DNA from: Dimorphilus gyrociliatus
Taxonomy: Eukaryota > Annelida > Polychaeta > Dinophilidae
Direction of reading: 5' to 3'
Assembly (NCBI GenBank): GCA_904063045.1
Contig: CAJFCJ010000030.1
Span: 1 to 64,000, forward strand
Length of the DNA stretch: 64,000 bases
In this document: positions 36,561-48,808 of the stretch, piece by piece
How the letters are laid out: the number at the start of each line of letters is the position of its first letter
How positions within the stretch are numbered: the stretch's first letter is position 1
Position numbers and translations under genes: made by a program
Notes under the pieces: generated by a model
Told to the model about the DNA's origin: nothing
What the model saw: the letters and a program-made list of their open reading frames with translations, nothing else
Database searches by the model: none

Positions 36561-37126
36561 ATGAAGTTCCTGGTGTTGTTTGCTATAATTTTTATGTATT
36601 TTAGTCAAGTCCAAGGATTTTCAATTCGGGTAAAGTCTATTTAATAACAAAAATAAGATGATCTTTTACAATCCACTCTATTTTTAGGAAGTCCTGTCAA
36701 GGAAAGACAGCGAAATGAAACGAGATAATGGTAATAAGAATTCCTCAAAACCTGGATGGATCTATAGTAAAATTTAATTATAAAAACTTTTATTACTCGT
36801 GAGAGAAACTCTAATGCTAAATTCTTTCCTCTTTTTTCCTCTATTAACAAGTGATGGGCCATCCAACAACTAAAAGAACAGACGATACCGACGCAGAAAA
36901 GGATATTGAAGGAAAACAACTTCTTCAAGACTTCCTAACCTTCCTTACTTTAAAAAGTAAGCTTTTTAAAATAAAGGAAAAAAAATCATTTAAAAAATAT
37001 TTAAATGAATTAATTAAAAAATAGGAGAAAGAGTGAAAGCTAAAGAATTTTATTACAGAATTTAACCTTTTCCAAACAGATACAGGCCTATTGGATCCTT
37101 GCATGCCAAAACAACCGAATTCTTAA
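36561..37126 (+). CDS. Small secreted protein with dibasic sites, prohormone-like, 4 exons
   Basis: Inferred exons 36561-36629, 36688-36730, 36852-36956 and 37080-37126 encode 87 residues. All donors and acceptors are canonical (gtaaag, gtaata, gtaagc) and all phases agree. The first ~20 residues are a strong signal peptide (MKFLVLFAIIFMYFSQVQG). Two Lys-Arg pairs (EMKRDN and TTKRTD) bracket an 11-residue stretch, DNVMGHPTTKR, and an RK pair lies upstream. A leucine-rich segment (LLQDFLTFLTLK) and a single Cys near the C-terminus follow. Signal peptide, small size and dibasic pairs suit a neuropeptide or hormone precursor. However, there are no repeated peptides and no amidation Gly before the basic pairs, so it may be another small secreted protein. 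I do not recognise the family. The short exons make it invisible to single-ORF scans. Confidence 0.55.
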
Positions 37127-37498
37127 AGGAAAATAAACTTTTTTTTTCAACTATGTGTCCTGTGTAGGCTGATAGAATCTGCAAAATAAATATGTATATA
37201 CATATATACATATATATATATCTACTGTATATATTATATATGTACTAATATATATTTATATTACATCTAATATAAATGTTCAAGTTAAAACGAACATAAT
37301 TATCTTATATAGTTTAGAAATAGGTTAAAAAAAAATAACAAACAAACAAACAGCTTTAATCTTGACGACGTTACGATTCTTTTAAAAGGATTTTAAGAAA
37401 AAGTAAAATTTAAAAAAAGATCTATTTGGGTCCAAAAGTTTCTCTTCTCTCCTTCTACGATCTTCTTGTCATTTTTCTTCATCGGTACATAATTAACA
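37127..37498. other. Short intergenic gap
   Basis: AATAAA near 37174 fits the end of the small peptide gene. A TA-rich stretch with a TATACTGTATA-like copy (tctactgtatata) is at about 37195-37240. Nothing else is seen. Confidence 0.55.
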
Positions 37499-39320
37499 AT
37501 GAGATTTAAGACTTTACGATTTCTTCCAATACTATCTATTATAATGATCGTTTGGATATCGAATATATTGAGTTCTAGACCTGAATCAAATAGGGATAAA
37601 TCTATAAAGTGGGCATTATACTACTTCGATAATATTTCTTCAACACCGGCAGCTGAACTAACGAAAGAGCTACCAGAGCCAGATAAATTAGGCAGATACA
37701 GTTACGTACCAATAGAATATAGGTTAGATACGTAATTAACTAATTGAAAAATTCGTTACTTTTGTAGAGGAAACCGTAAAAATTAGTTGTAAAAATAAAT
37801 AGTCTTCTTTGTATTAGATGCTTTTGTAATATAACGAAAAGGAAATTCTCTATTGAATGCCAAAGTCATCCTGATTATGCAAGAGGTTTTAGATGGCTTT
37901 GTAGACCTAACTTAAATTTACTTAGAAAGAAAGAGATGCATATTTCGTGCACTTCTAACAGAAATCAATCTTCTTTATTCGACATACGTCTCTTTAAGGG
38001 TCTAAGCTTTAATATAGACATTGGATACTGGGTTAAGAGTAGATTTTGGATTCACGATTGCTCTAGGAATACTATAGTAATAAACGGTAGAATGAGAAGA
38101 GGTCCAAATAACGAACCACCAATTATTTATCTTAAAAATACCTATTGGCCACCATGCGGTCCATTAACAAACCACGAATTAGACGTAAGCAATAATAATA
38201 TTACGCAATCTTTGTTTTAATCAACAACTGTGTAATAATCTTCTTCTTTTTATATAACCCTAAAGATTTCTTACGAAACAACTTCCAACTTTGCAAGATA
38301 TGTTGAAACTATGATGGTAAATACTGCAGACATTTACAAGGTCGAATTGGAAAGGTTATTCTCTTATTCTTACTGCCATGATGATCTTAAACCAAAATTT
38401 CAATACATTCGAAAGATTTTTATAGAATCTCAAGAAAATTTCAAAAAAGTCTTCCTCTTTATCATTTCAGATAAAACGGTTGAAAGTAATAAAACTATAA
38501 ATAAATCTTATTTAAATTGGGATAAAGTTGAATTAATTAGAATTTACGGCGTTTTATCATTGGAAGCTAATCATTTAAATGATGAATATTTCATTTCGAA
38601 AATTACTAATAAAGTAATCTGTCAGCGTCTAATTTACAATAGGGACGACTGTACGAATAAGGTCTTTATATAATCAGCCTAATTAAGGGGTTTATATTCA
38701 ATTATCTCATTTCTATTTTTAGATTATTAACCTTCTAATCGAAAAAAGTTCGCCTGTTGTACACTCTGCAACATTTGGTTATATAACATGGTGTCAAGAT
38801 AATACTGGATGGTTAATGTATCGTTACGTGTTTGTTGAGTATACATATGTAGAGTTTCAAAGGAGAATGGAATGTTGTGCTAAATCCTGCAGAGTAAGAA
38901 TGGGTAAAGGTAGATTCGAAGATGGATTTTGTAATAAAGTTAGAATTAGGTCAATTTATGAACGTAGATTAAAAATGATCTATAGTAAGGTGAAATTTTC
39001 TCAAAGAGCTTGCGAATACGTTGGCGATTGCAGTAGTTGGTGGAGTGTGTAAGTATATATTTCTTAACAGCAGCAAACTTTTTCAGTATGCACAAAGCGT
39101 TTCTAATGAAAAAAGAAGGAATAAAAAGTGTTTTTTTTTATTTCTTTGCAGCAGGGATACAGTCGTTGCTAGAGACGCCCTTAGTGCTCACCTTGATGCC
39201 AATAGACGAAGAAGGTCAGAGAAGGGGATTTTTTTTAGTTGTGCAACAAGATCAATATTATCTATCTATATATTAATAATGCTACTTGAAATTATAATAT
39301 GTAATTTTACAGTTTTATAA
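37499..39320 (+). CDS. Cys-rich secretory-pathway protein, possibly GPI- or tail-anchored, 5 exons, family unknown
   Basis: Exons 37499-37722, 37818-38184, 38266-38661, 38723-39048 and 39152-39320 join in frame to give 493 residues. The N-terminus is a hydrophobic signal or anchor (LRFLPILSIIMIVWISNILSS). The ectodomain has many cysteines (CFCNITKRKFSIEC, WLCRP, HDCSRN, WPPCGP, YCHDD, VICQR, DDCTNK, WCQDN, MECCAKSC, ACEYVGDC) and several N-glycosylation sites. Near the C-terminus come NRRRRSEKG, a furin-type polybasic site, and then a 28-residue hydrophobic end starting at FSCATRS. Such an end is typical of GPI-attachment signals or a tail anchor. The polybasic site before a terminal hydrophobic segment recalls zona-pellucida-domain proteins, but I cannot align a ZP domain. 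The last acceptor is ambiguous by 3 bases (39152 or 39155). Product unknown. Confidence 0.6.
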
Positions 39321-40163
39321 ACGATTTATTGATATGAATAGCATACAGTTGTGTTTCTTTATGAAAATTTTACTAATCTTACATAAACGATAAAAAATTT
39401 ATATCAATGATGGATGCAAATATCAATAAGGCATCGGAAAAAGACTCCATTTTGCCATTTAAATATTATTCTTATTATTTATATTACACTATCGATTAGT
39501 ATTAATTAATAAGTAAGTAATATATAACTCTAGACAATATATCGTCTATTTTTTATTAAGGACTTTGACTGACTGCAAAACCGGGTTTACTAATATTCGG
39601 CAAAGCCGGATATAAGTCAACCTAAGAGGGGCGAACCGGAAACAAATTACTTCCGATTTATGAGAACCTCGCAATTTGTATCCCCCTCTTCTCTGTGGTT
39701 AGCTTTAGGAAAAGGACTTTTAACATCTGCAGGGAGAAGCTTATAAGCGAATTTTTTATACTTAAAACGTAAAAACACATTATCTATCTCTAAATTAAAG
39801 TGAATTTCACTAGTATTAGAAATATTTAGCATATGACAGCTCCTTAATGGAGGAATAAGATAATTCGACCATAAAGGGCTTTTAAGTAGCTTTTCATATA
39901 GTATGAAAGTTTTAGGCCCTTAAGAGCGTTAGGCATCCTTCGCATTTTTTCACCCAGCTCCGTCTCTATATTTCTCCATTTCTAGCGATTTCACTAAAAA
40001 CTTATATGAATCAGAAATTATCATTTTATTATTCAACGTATTAAATTGTTTGTATTATGACCTTAATTTCGACTAGTAAAATAATAAAATTTCGTCATGC
40101 ACGAATATTCTAAACAGTAATAACGTATATCATACGTAAAATGTAAATAATGTTACATATAAT

Positions 40164-40194
<31 letters not shown>

Positions 40195-40603
40195 TTAAAG
40201 TGTATATTATGCTTTTGTAATGATAATAACATTCTTCGTGACTAATCGCATAATCGTGTTTTATAAAAAAAGAACAAACACTTGAACACGACTGTTACGT
40301 ACACTGTCAGCACCAAAAATAAAAAAAAGAAAAAACAAAAGTAATTCTGTTCCTAACATAGGCCTAATCTCTCTAAAACTTAATATAACGCCTGAATAAA
40401 TGCCTCAAAAAATGTATAAGCTATATATACTGTATATATATATAAGATATAACATTTCTATAGACTGTTGTAAAAGGGACGAATTTTTAAAATAAATTTA
40501 ATAAGGAAAAAAAATCAAAGAGGTTTATTTGCCTCTTTTTCTTCATTTCTCTTCCTTCCTAAAATCATTTTCTTAGAATTTTCTTGGTGTTTTTTTTTTT
40601 CTC
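39321..40603. other. Intergenic region between convergent genes
   Basis: 3' flanks of the Cys-rich gene (plus) and dystroglycan (minus). A minus-strand AATAAA at 40524-40529 is the likely dystroglycan poly(A) signal, about 75 bases past its stop. An AAT repeat is at 40163 and a TATACTGTATA copy at about 40425. No gene seen. Confidence 0.6.
40163..40195. repeat. (AAT)n microsatellite
   Basis: Run of about 10-11 AAT/ATA trinucleotide units. Confidence 0.9.
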
Positions 40604-43600
40604 TTAAGGTGGTACGTAGGGAGGTGGTTGACGACTTGGAGCAGGTGGTGAAGGCCTTTGACCAAATGATGAAGTTCCACTGCTAAATGTTGATGGACGC
40701 ATATATCTACCCTGATCAGGATCAGTTTCTGGTGGTTTTTCGTTGGCCAAAATCAGAGGTTTTGTTACTGATTGTGGGTTATCGTCAAGTTCGTCAGCAA
40801 AAATGACCGGTATACCTTTACTCACGAACGTTTGTTTATCGGTTACACTCATTTTACCTTTCCTTTTAGCTCTGTAAAGGATACAAGCAACAATTGCTCC
40901 AAACAGCAGAACAAACGCTATCAAACTTGATGCTATTATAATTGTCAAAGTTGTTTCAGTGGCAGCGGGACGAGGTGGTTTTGTTTTTTCAATCTTATCT
41001 TTTACTACAGCAACTTCTAACGGCTTTAAATCATACCCAAGAGAACATTTTCCAACAGCTTGAAATGAGAATAACTTAATATCCCACGGTCTCATTGCTC
41101 TCAAAAAATCCTTCCTAACAACACAATTTATCATGCCAGGTTCGCAGTCAACCATTTTTAAAATATTTCTCTTAATACGGCGGACAGGACAGGACGTACG
41201 CTTCGACATTTCAGCTATGGAACCATCGATGGAACTATCCCTCCAGGTGAAAAGAACAGAGCCTCTACGAATTTGCAACATTCGAACTGTATTCTCTCGT
41301 TCTTTTGGATGTAAATATTTACTTATTTTCTCTGCCAATTCAACTCGATTTCGACTGCCTCCCAATCTAAAATCTTCAAAATTATAATCGATAACAATAG
41401 AAAATTCGTGAGTTGTATATTCTTCTCGAGGAGCCTTTTCAATATTAACAAAAAATGTAGCATGTGCTACTTTCCCACCCTTATCAACAGCCGACAATAT
41501 ATACCCGATCTTAGCATGATCATCTTCCGTAGGCATACCCCAAAGAGTTTGATTTTCTTCATCTAATTGTAACCAGTGGATCGGGTCTATTTCCCAGTGA
41601 TCTGCACTTTTCAACACTAGCTGTAAATTTCTAGTAGTTCCCTCTTCGATATCAGAGAATGCGTTTTCTGGTATGAGATAACGAAACACCTTTCCAGGCA
41701 TGGCATACGGTAAATCAAATTTGTTAAAATCAGGACCAAGAACTGGGTTATTATTGAAAGGCGTTGTTGTCTTCTGTGTAGTGGAACTTGGCTTTTCTGT
41801 AGAAATCGGGGCAACACTCTCTAGTACAACACTAGATGACATTTCCTCTTCGGTAACAACCGCTGTAGGCCTAATAAGATCGATATCTTCAACAGATACT
41901 GTAGTGCCCAATGTAGTTTTTCTTGTGTGATCGCAATGGTGATGTCGGCATTTGTGAGTACTTGCTGAGCCAGAAGTAGTAATTATTGATGGACTCGTAG
42001 TTGGCCATTCAGGGCCCGATCCTTCGATTTCTTCATTATTTTTAGAAGATACAATATTACCATTTTTATTATTGTGTCTAATTTCTCTCCTCCTCCTTTT
42101 TGATTTCACAACCTTAACATTATTTACGGACCAACCTCGGATATTTCTACCGAGTATTTTAGCTAGAGTACCATTTTTTGCTAGCTCTCCTAAGCTTTCC
42201 AAATATTTTACGTGCTTTGCACGAACTTTCCCACATCCGACACCCCAGGATAGAGCGGTTCCTTTGCCGGCGTCCAATGAGAAAACGTTTCCTGGTCCGG
42301 AAATTAAGGACTCGCCCAGTAATTCAGAATCGTCTCTTCTCAATAAAGAAACATCTCCAGTGGAGATATTCAAATGGTGAGCTAATTTCTTTATTAAAAG
42401 GTAGTCGTTCGAGACCACTTCTTTCTCAACAGCATCTAATACAATTTTAACCATTGTAGATATTTCAGGACAATCGGTTTCGGGTTGAAGGACGGCTATC
42501 GTAAAGACGTCATGAGCTTTTGATGACGACCCGTGAGCATTTACATGGACGAAATGTTGACGGGTGTCTGTTAATTGCGGAACGCCTTGCAAAATTTTCG
42601 AGGTAGCATTGTACTTTAACCATCCCGCAAGAGGGGAAGTGGAATTTTCAGCGGAACGAAACTGAAGTGGAAATAAATGAGTTTTATATTATTTGACGTA
42701 TAGTCAATAAAGTTCAGTTAAATATATTTCGAAAACTCTCAACGAACGTTAATTAACCGACAGATAGTCTTCCGTGATTATGTGCTTTATCAGGCGGAGA
42801 TATTTCAATCATCAAATGATACAATTCTCTCTATATTTCTCATGTTTTTCTATGAGTAAAATCTTTTGAAGTACCTCTTTTGTGAATAGCTAAATAAATT
42901 AGATTTGATATTTCTAGATTTTGAGTATAGAAGAAATTAAATAGACTTATGATTAATATATACATATATGAAAATAGACTGAGAAAGGACTAGACGTTTG
43001 TCAATTTTCTTCAAGGTTACTTAACTTTTTTATGAACAAAGTTGGAAATGGTTTTTTAAAATGTTATCCTTTCGAAATACATAAAAAATAAGTCAAAAAT
43101 CGGAACCGAACTAAAATTAATTAGAGATTTAATTAATATATGGTCAACAATATAAAACCGCTTCCAGATAAAATCGAAGATCGTCCTAAGGGGAGTTGTT
43201 GGCTAGATTAAATCATGTCGGTTGTATTAGAAGATGGGAAACGCCCCAGCACGTTTTGTTTGCTGGGCGAACGAAAAGAGAAAGAGGCAAAATTTACTGT
43301 GCAACTACTAAAGCCATTACAGAATCGTAAGCTCGTAGCACGAACGAATAAACTACTCGGGCCAGCGTAAACATAATTAGAGCGAGAAAGCCGTTGTGGG
43401 GATTAGTCTCGGTCAAAAAAAAAGCCGCCCTGCAATGTAAAGTGAAGGGAGCGTAAGGCAAGAAGGGCAAATTTTCTCGTGTTTGTTCACTTTTAACATT
43501 AGAACACGATACCTAATAAATTTTTATTTGGTATCGTAGAATTAGTTTAAATCTAGTATAGAAAGACGTCTTTCATTCTCAGTTATTTAAACAAAAAGGT

Positions 43601-44194
43601 CCTGCGTCGCCGGCGGCCTTCAAGAAAAATAATATTTATAAACATTTCAAAATACAAAGGGAACTAAAAGGTCTAAATGTTAAACAATTCCCTTAGTATT
43701 GAAATAGAAGGCGTATTATTTCAAATATAAACTGCCTCAAGTAATATCGGCATCATCTTTCAATCGGAAAAAAGCTATAGAAGGATAAAGAGAAAAAGAA
43801 ACGAAATTCATCTATCACCACCCACTACCTCTTATCAAGCCGGAGGGCTTAGCATTTTGGGCATCTTTTTCAGACACCTTCAACGATTCAAATAAAGGAA
43901 AAAAAAACACTTGAAGCAGTTCTCTTCTAGTCTCCTAAGTAGGAACTAACTTAATGTAAACAACTTTTATTACCCATTATAAGAAAAAAACGAATGATTT
44001 ACCTCATATCTTAAGACGTCTCCTTTAAAAGCATCCTTGGGTATTAAAAGTTCAAACAGTTTGCCAACATAAGCCGCCTTATCGGGTACACCCCATAATA
44101 ATTCAACTGGTCCCACATCTCTTTTCATTAAAAACTCATTGCCCCAGCTAGACGCCGCCAGCAAAGAGCAGACGAATAGGATCCTTGCTGCCAT
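40604..44194 (-). CDS. DAG1: Dystroglycan
   Basis: Two coding exons on the minus strand, 44194-44003 and 42661-40604, joined in phase 0, give 749 residues. A signal peptide (MAARILFVCSLLAASSWG) leads into a first cadherin-like dystroglycan domain split by the intron (LLWGVPDKAAYVGKLFELLI ... ILQGVPQL). An alpha-subunit region with a central Cys motif follows, then a furin-type KRRRR at residues ~252-256, a short Ser/Thr-rich stretch, and a second cadherin-like domain (MPGKVFRYLIPENAFS ... LWGMPTEDD). A SEA-like juxtamembrane region (IRRGSVLFTW) may be the alpha/beta autocleavage area. One transmembrane helix lies at about 635-660, followed by a basic stop-transfer RAKRKGK. The tail ends in PPPYVPP, the dystrophin WW-domain ligand. 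It links matrix laminin to dystrophin. The mucin-like part is short compared with vertebrates. Confidence 0.93.
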
Positions 44195-45481
44195 TAAGAC
44201 CGGGAAAATTTATGAAAAGAAGAAATGGGAGTCGAGAAACCACTCCAATTGAAGTTTCTTTTCTTCTTTCCAACTGATTCACGACTGTGGCTAATTACTA
44301 TAAACTCCTAAGCATTCCTTTCCCTTTCGCGAAGAGTTGGCCAGTCAGCGGTTGCGCTGGAAAAGGCGGGGAGAAAAAAATGAGGTTAATGCGTAGCAGA
44401 GCTTTTGGCTAACTTCTTATACATAATATATTAATATTATATAAAAAAAGTATAGATACTAAAAATATGTACAAATATAACCAACATGTATATCGCTAAA
44501 ATAGGAAAATATCCATACATTTATACAACAAACATGTTTATATATAAATATATAGAGATAGCTAGATATTATATTGCATACAATTCCTGATTAGAGGATA
44601 GCTTTATAGGAAAGAGAACAATTCGGATGAGAATAAATAGAGCACTCTAATGTCAGCTTATTGTCCAGAAGTAGAAATTTAAGGAATTAGTCTGTCGATA
44701 CACAACTATACGCTGTTATTTACGTTTCACCGCTTATATCGAAGATACTCGATACGTGGAGATAAACACTTCACTAATTAATGGTCATTTTTTTACCGAT
44801 AACCTCGCATCTAACTGTTGTGTATATGTTTTACGCTTGAAAATAACACTTTCCCGTTTATCTATTGTTTTTTTTTTCCTTGTTAATTTATGTCTAATAA
44901 ATTCTTCAGCTTGTTATATAACAACTCATGTCGTCCAAATAATTACTTTAATGATTCAATCGACACGGCAGATGACCTTTACTGATACATAGATTCGTTC
45001 ATTTCCTTTTCATTTATATATCTTAATTCGAATTTCGTCTCCTGCCCTAAGAGACCATTTGGATAAGAATTGAAAAATAAAAGAAAAAAAAACCAAGAGC
45101 TCCTACTACATACAATCCAATATGTCGGGATCTATGTAAAAGGTTTGCTTTATGTAACGCATAAATATTTAGACTGCAAGAAGACGACTACTGAACCATA
45201 AAGACGGCAGCTGGTTAGATAAAAAATATAGATAAGAGACAATATAATTCTATATACTTTACCCTTAATAATGTATTAACGATATCTCTAAGAAATCAGT
45301 TATCCGCGCAATTCAAAGAGAACAGGCACGTGCATTCCGATTATATAATCCTTTATTATACACAAACGCACATTTATTAACAGCAATATACCTTTCGCTA
45401 TTAGACACGAATCGCTTTTTAGTAATATAACGCAGGATGCTGTTTATATCAGGCTACTGCGGTCTGAGCTGCAAATGCTAG

Positions 45482-45515
45482 GTCACGTGACTACAAATCC
45501 TTCAGGTCTGATTGG
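45482..45515. promoter_or_regulatory. GTCACGTGAC E-box plus inverted CCAAT box
   Basis: The ten-base palindrome GTCACGTGAC at 45482-45491 is a perfect USF/TFEB-MITF (CLEAR-type) site. GATTGG, an inverted CCAAT box, follows at 45510-45515 and then a small GC-rich patch. This is a promoter-like arrangement about 1.3 kb before the dystroglycan start codon. It could be an alternative promoter or an enhancer. Confidence 0.45.
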
Positions 45516-45607
45516 CCGGCGTTCCGATAGCGATAATGTTCTTTTCACACTGCTAGTAAAAAGAGCAAGAGAGAAAGAATGTGTGTGAGGGTGTATATGT
45601 ACGTGCG

Positions 45608-45609
<2 letters not shown>

Positions 45610-45641
<32 letters not shown>

Positions 45642-45657
45642 TATATATGTTTATGTG

Positions 45658-45703
<46 letters not shown>
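45610..45703. repeat. Two long (TA)n microsatellites
   Basis: TA runs at 45610-45638 and 45664-45703 are separated by gtatatatgtttatgtgttc. Long overlapping open frames on both strands here are translations of the repeat only. Confidence 0.9.
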
Positions 45704-45705
<2 letters not shown>

Positions 45706-48176
45706 TAGATATTCTAGATATATTGTGTGTGTGGGAGAGAAGAACGATCGATTTGTCCGCGGAACAAACAAAGCGACAGACAATTTAATATAGGTCTATA
45801 CAGTATACCACTTTACAAAAGTAACGGCAAAGAGATAAATAATATATTAAAAAAGAAAGAAACATATAATACACAAATTTATTCCTGTACACGAGTTTCG
45901 CAGATATTATTACAAACTGTGGCCATCATCCGCAGACAAATACTCCAGATTTTTTTTCTTTTTTTTCGAACGGCCAAAAAACATTAAACCACTAACTCGT
46001 TCATATTCGATGTGACGGCAAAACCCTACAGATTTCGCACTAGAAATTAATTTATTCTTAGCACGATGGACGCTTCTTTCTTTCTCTTTTTGTTCCATTC
46101 GCCTCCCCCTTGCTCTCGACCCCCTATCGCCCCTCTCTAGCGCGGGTGTTCGCTCTTTTAAAAAACGAAGTCGATTTTTGACTCCTATGGGATATATTAA
46201 TCCAACGAACCGAAAGGATAGAGAGAAAGGGAATAAAAAGAGAAAGAATGACTATAGAGAGAGTAGGAGGGAAATACGACCGATAAAATACGCAATCGAG
46301 AAATGAAACAAAACGGAAAGAGATTAATCTTTTTGCATTCGCAATCTCATGACTTTTAAAAAATAAATTAGAATAAACTGGCTATATTATAATTTTAGTA
46401 ATTCAAAGCCAATCAGTCATTGGCTGTAAACTAGTCCGTTTTTCAATTATTTTACTTTCTCTTTTCCAAAAAAGATATAAAAAACGAAATTGTTTATATA
46501 AATGAAATATTATAGCTAGTGAAAATATATATTTCCGTATCATTCGAATTGGGTAGAACGCCGATAATCAATTCGGAACGTTCCAATTCAATTATCATTC
46601 AATTACAACCTGTGTACTTGCCTGATAATAGACTATTCTTTATTTTGTATTCTCGTTCATTAAGAAAAAACTATTTAGACATTTTATGTTCCGTGAATAG
46701 TTGAAATATATAAAAACAAAAAAACGAGAAAAAAAAGCACAAACGTTCGTGTTTGCAGCAAACCGAGTAGAAACACTAAAAATTACCATTTTTATGATGG
46801 ATTGTATAAAGACACCTGAACCCTGCCGGTAGTGGTTGTCGAGGGAATTATTACTGCTACATTAAGCCTATAATTTGAAACGAAGGGCAATTTACCGCAG
46901 TTGTATAACAGATTAATATACAGTATATTCAAATACCATTCACATCACTCCAGTGGACAACGTTAGGAAAAAGACGATCACTAGATTGATCAATTGCAAT
47001 ATATCTACATAGAGGAGCAGTTAGCAGAGAGCCTATATTTTGTACTGAAGGAGGAAGAGACAGCAAAATAGGGAATAGATAGATAAGATGAGTGACAAGA
47101 CTTCGCAAAAAGAATCCAGAAACTTATCGTCTTCAACTTTACCACCCACGACGTCACAAACAGAATACATTATTCGACATTAAAAGGGCCTTTTCAACCG
47201 TTATCATGCCTTATTGAACGAATACGAATAAAAAAGGAAAAAGTTAAAAAAAATCCATAATAAACCGACCCGACATTAACGACTCAACATCACGTGCAGC
47301 TAGGCAAACCACGCCAATTTATTGATTCATAGACGGTCCTTAATTTCTTCCAACGTACACACATACACAAGTATGTGTATACCCAACTTACAATCAATTA
47401 TGCTGATAAGCACGATATATCTCCTTAATTATGTGTTATGCGTATATAATAGGCAATAAAATATAGGCCTTATAAAATAGAAAAAGAGGAATAGCTGTAT
47501 CGTTTCTATAACTTCGAAAAACATACAATCGAATAATGACGAAAAGCAATTCTATAGACGCTAAGTCGAATTTAGTCGAATTTGCAATAATACGCTCATC
47601 TTGTTACTAAGCCAACCCTTAATCATACGCCGCTTATCAATCAGCGTAACTTCGATAACCGATTCAAACAGAACTAATAGGAAAAAGAAATGAGATAAGG
47701 TCCGAATTAAAGATTAGCCCTACCCTTTTCCCTTTTTTCTCGCCATATGTTAACCATTCGTTGCACGTGCGAAGCACGTTAAACGCGAGAATAATATACT
47801 GGGAATTAGCGGTGCTTTTAATCTACGTAAAGAATGAAATTTCTTTACTTATACCTATTTTTCTCAGCTTAGCGATATATTTGTAATTATTGGCCAGGCC
47901 GTAAAAAGTGTACAGACCTGAGCAAACGTTTGCCTATAAATTATTCAAATTCTTTTTTTACGAATGTACTTTAGTAAATTAAGCGGGTTGAGAGAGGATT
48001 AACGGGTGACGATTTTATCGCACGGATTTTTTACCCTTAACAACTTTTATCCCACTTATCTTGCTCTCTTTAAACTGATACCAATTAAAGAACAACGATA
48101 ACTTTCGCCAATAAAACGACATTTAAACTTATAAAGAAAGTAATATTTAAAAAGAACAAATTTTATTCGATAGTGA

Positions 48177-48190
48177 ACGCCATCTAGCAG
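48177..48190 (-). promoter_or_regulatory. CTCF-like motif CTGCTAGATGGCGT (minus strand)
   Basis: Strong match to the dispersed consensus (GCTAGATGGCG), but oriented opposite to all sites left of 36 kb. It lies between dystroglycan and the SLC37A4-like gene, inside the presumed dystroglycan 5' intron. Confidence 0.45.
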
Positions 48191-48310
48191 ACCATCAGTT
48201 TTTTTCTTATTAACGCACCGTTCTCAGATATTTTATATCAGAAGCGATTATACATGATAGATACTACTTTCATAAACCTATTAGTCATAGTTTTAAAGTG
48301 TAAAGCTTAC

Positions 48311-48400
48311 CTTGGCAGCTGGATGATGTCTAGTTTGTTCCGTCAGGGTCGCGTTTGTTACTTTGTCACTGCGAAACTATCGCCCTAGTACCACTTCCGG
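48311..48400 (-). promoter_or_regulatory. ETS site plus probable non-coding first exon (minus strand)
   Basis: CCGGAAGTGG, a textbook ETS/GABP site, occupies 48400-48391 on the minus strand. About 80 bases downstream, CCAAG|GTAAGC at 48311/48310 is a near-perfect splice donor on the same strand. This looks like a promoter and short untranslated first exon. The next minus-strand gene is dystroglycan, 4.1 kb away, so a 5' UTR exon of that gene is the simplest reading. The exact transcription start and the acceptor near 44.2-44.3 kb are not determined. Confidence 0.45.
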
Positions 48401-48808
48401 AAAATATTTATTTAAATATCTGACATGTAAAAAATAGAGAGGGATATTATTGTTGTAAAAATTGAATTATAAAAAAAATCCGAAAAGAATTTTGCAAGAT
48501 CCGCCAAAATTTAAAAATTATTCTTCGAATATTTTGATAAAATATTCATAAAGGTCTAAGGCGGATTTAAATTATTAACAGATTCAACTGAAAATTTTGC
48601 CACGTTTTTTGACAAACCATGAGTGGGAAATTCTTTTTTAGTTTAATAATTTACTGAAGAACAATACTCGTTAATTGTTAAATCAGGTAAAATACCCACA
48701 TTGTTTACCAGTTTTCATTTCAGATTATAAGCATTTCGTCATTCTTGAGAGAAACAATACTGCGTTTTTAACTTTTTACTTACCATTTATAATCTTAAGG
48801 CAAGAATT
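48401..48808. other. Upstream region of the SLC37A4-like gene
   Basis: AT-rich sequence between the ETS-containing promoter and the first ATG at 48809. It may serve both divergent genes. No further motif stood out. Confidence 0.4.

Larger units (their letters stand above)
44195..48310. other. Upstream region / probable 5' intron of dystroglycan
   Basis: No plausible coding gene. The sequence is more complex and locally GC-richer than the gene desert, including 45.45-45.55 kb and 46.0-47.9 kb. It contains a TFEB/USF-type E-box with CCAAT box (45482-45515), long TA microsatellites, a TATACAGTATA copy near 46920, a minus-strand CTCF-like site at 48177, and several CACGTG-related words (47290, 47764). 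If the exon at 48311-48400 belongs to dystroglycan, most of this is its first intron. Confidence 0.5.

Noticed and set aside
37499-39320. Zona pellucida domain protein
   Set aside because: The polybasic site and hydrophobic tail fit, but the cysteine spacing could not be aligned to a ZP domain, so only the general architecture is reported.
45553-45793. Overlapping open frames on both strands
   Set aside because: Both are Tyr-Ile repeats produced by translating the (TA)n microsatellites.
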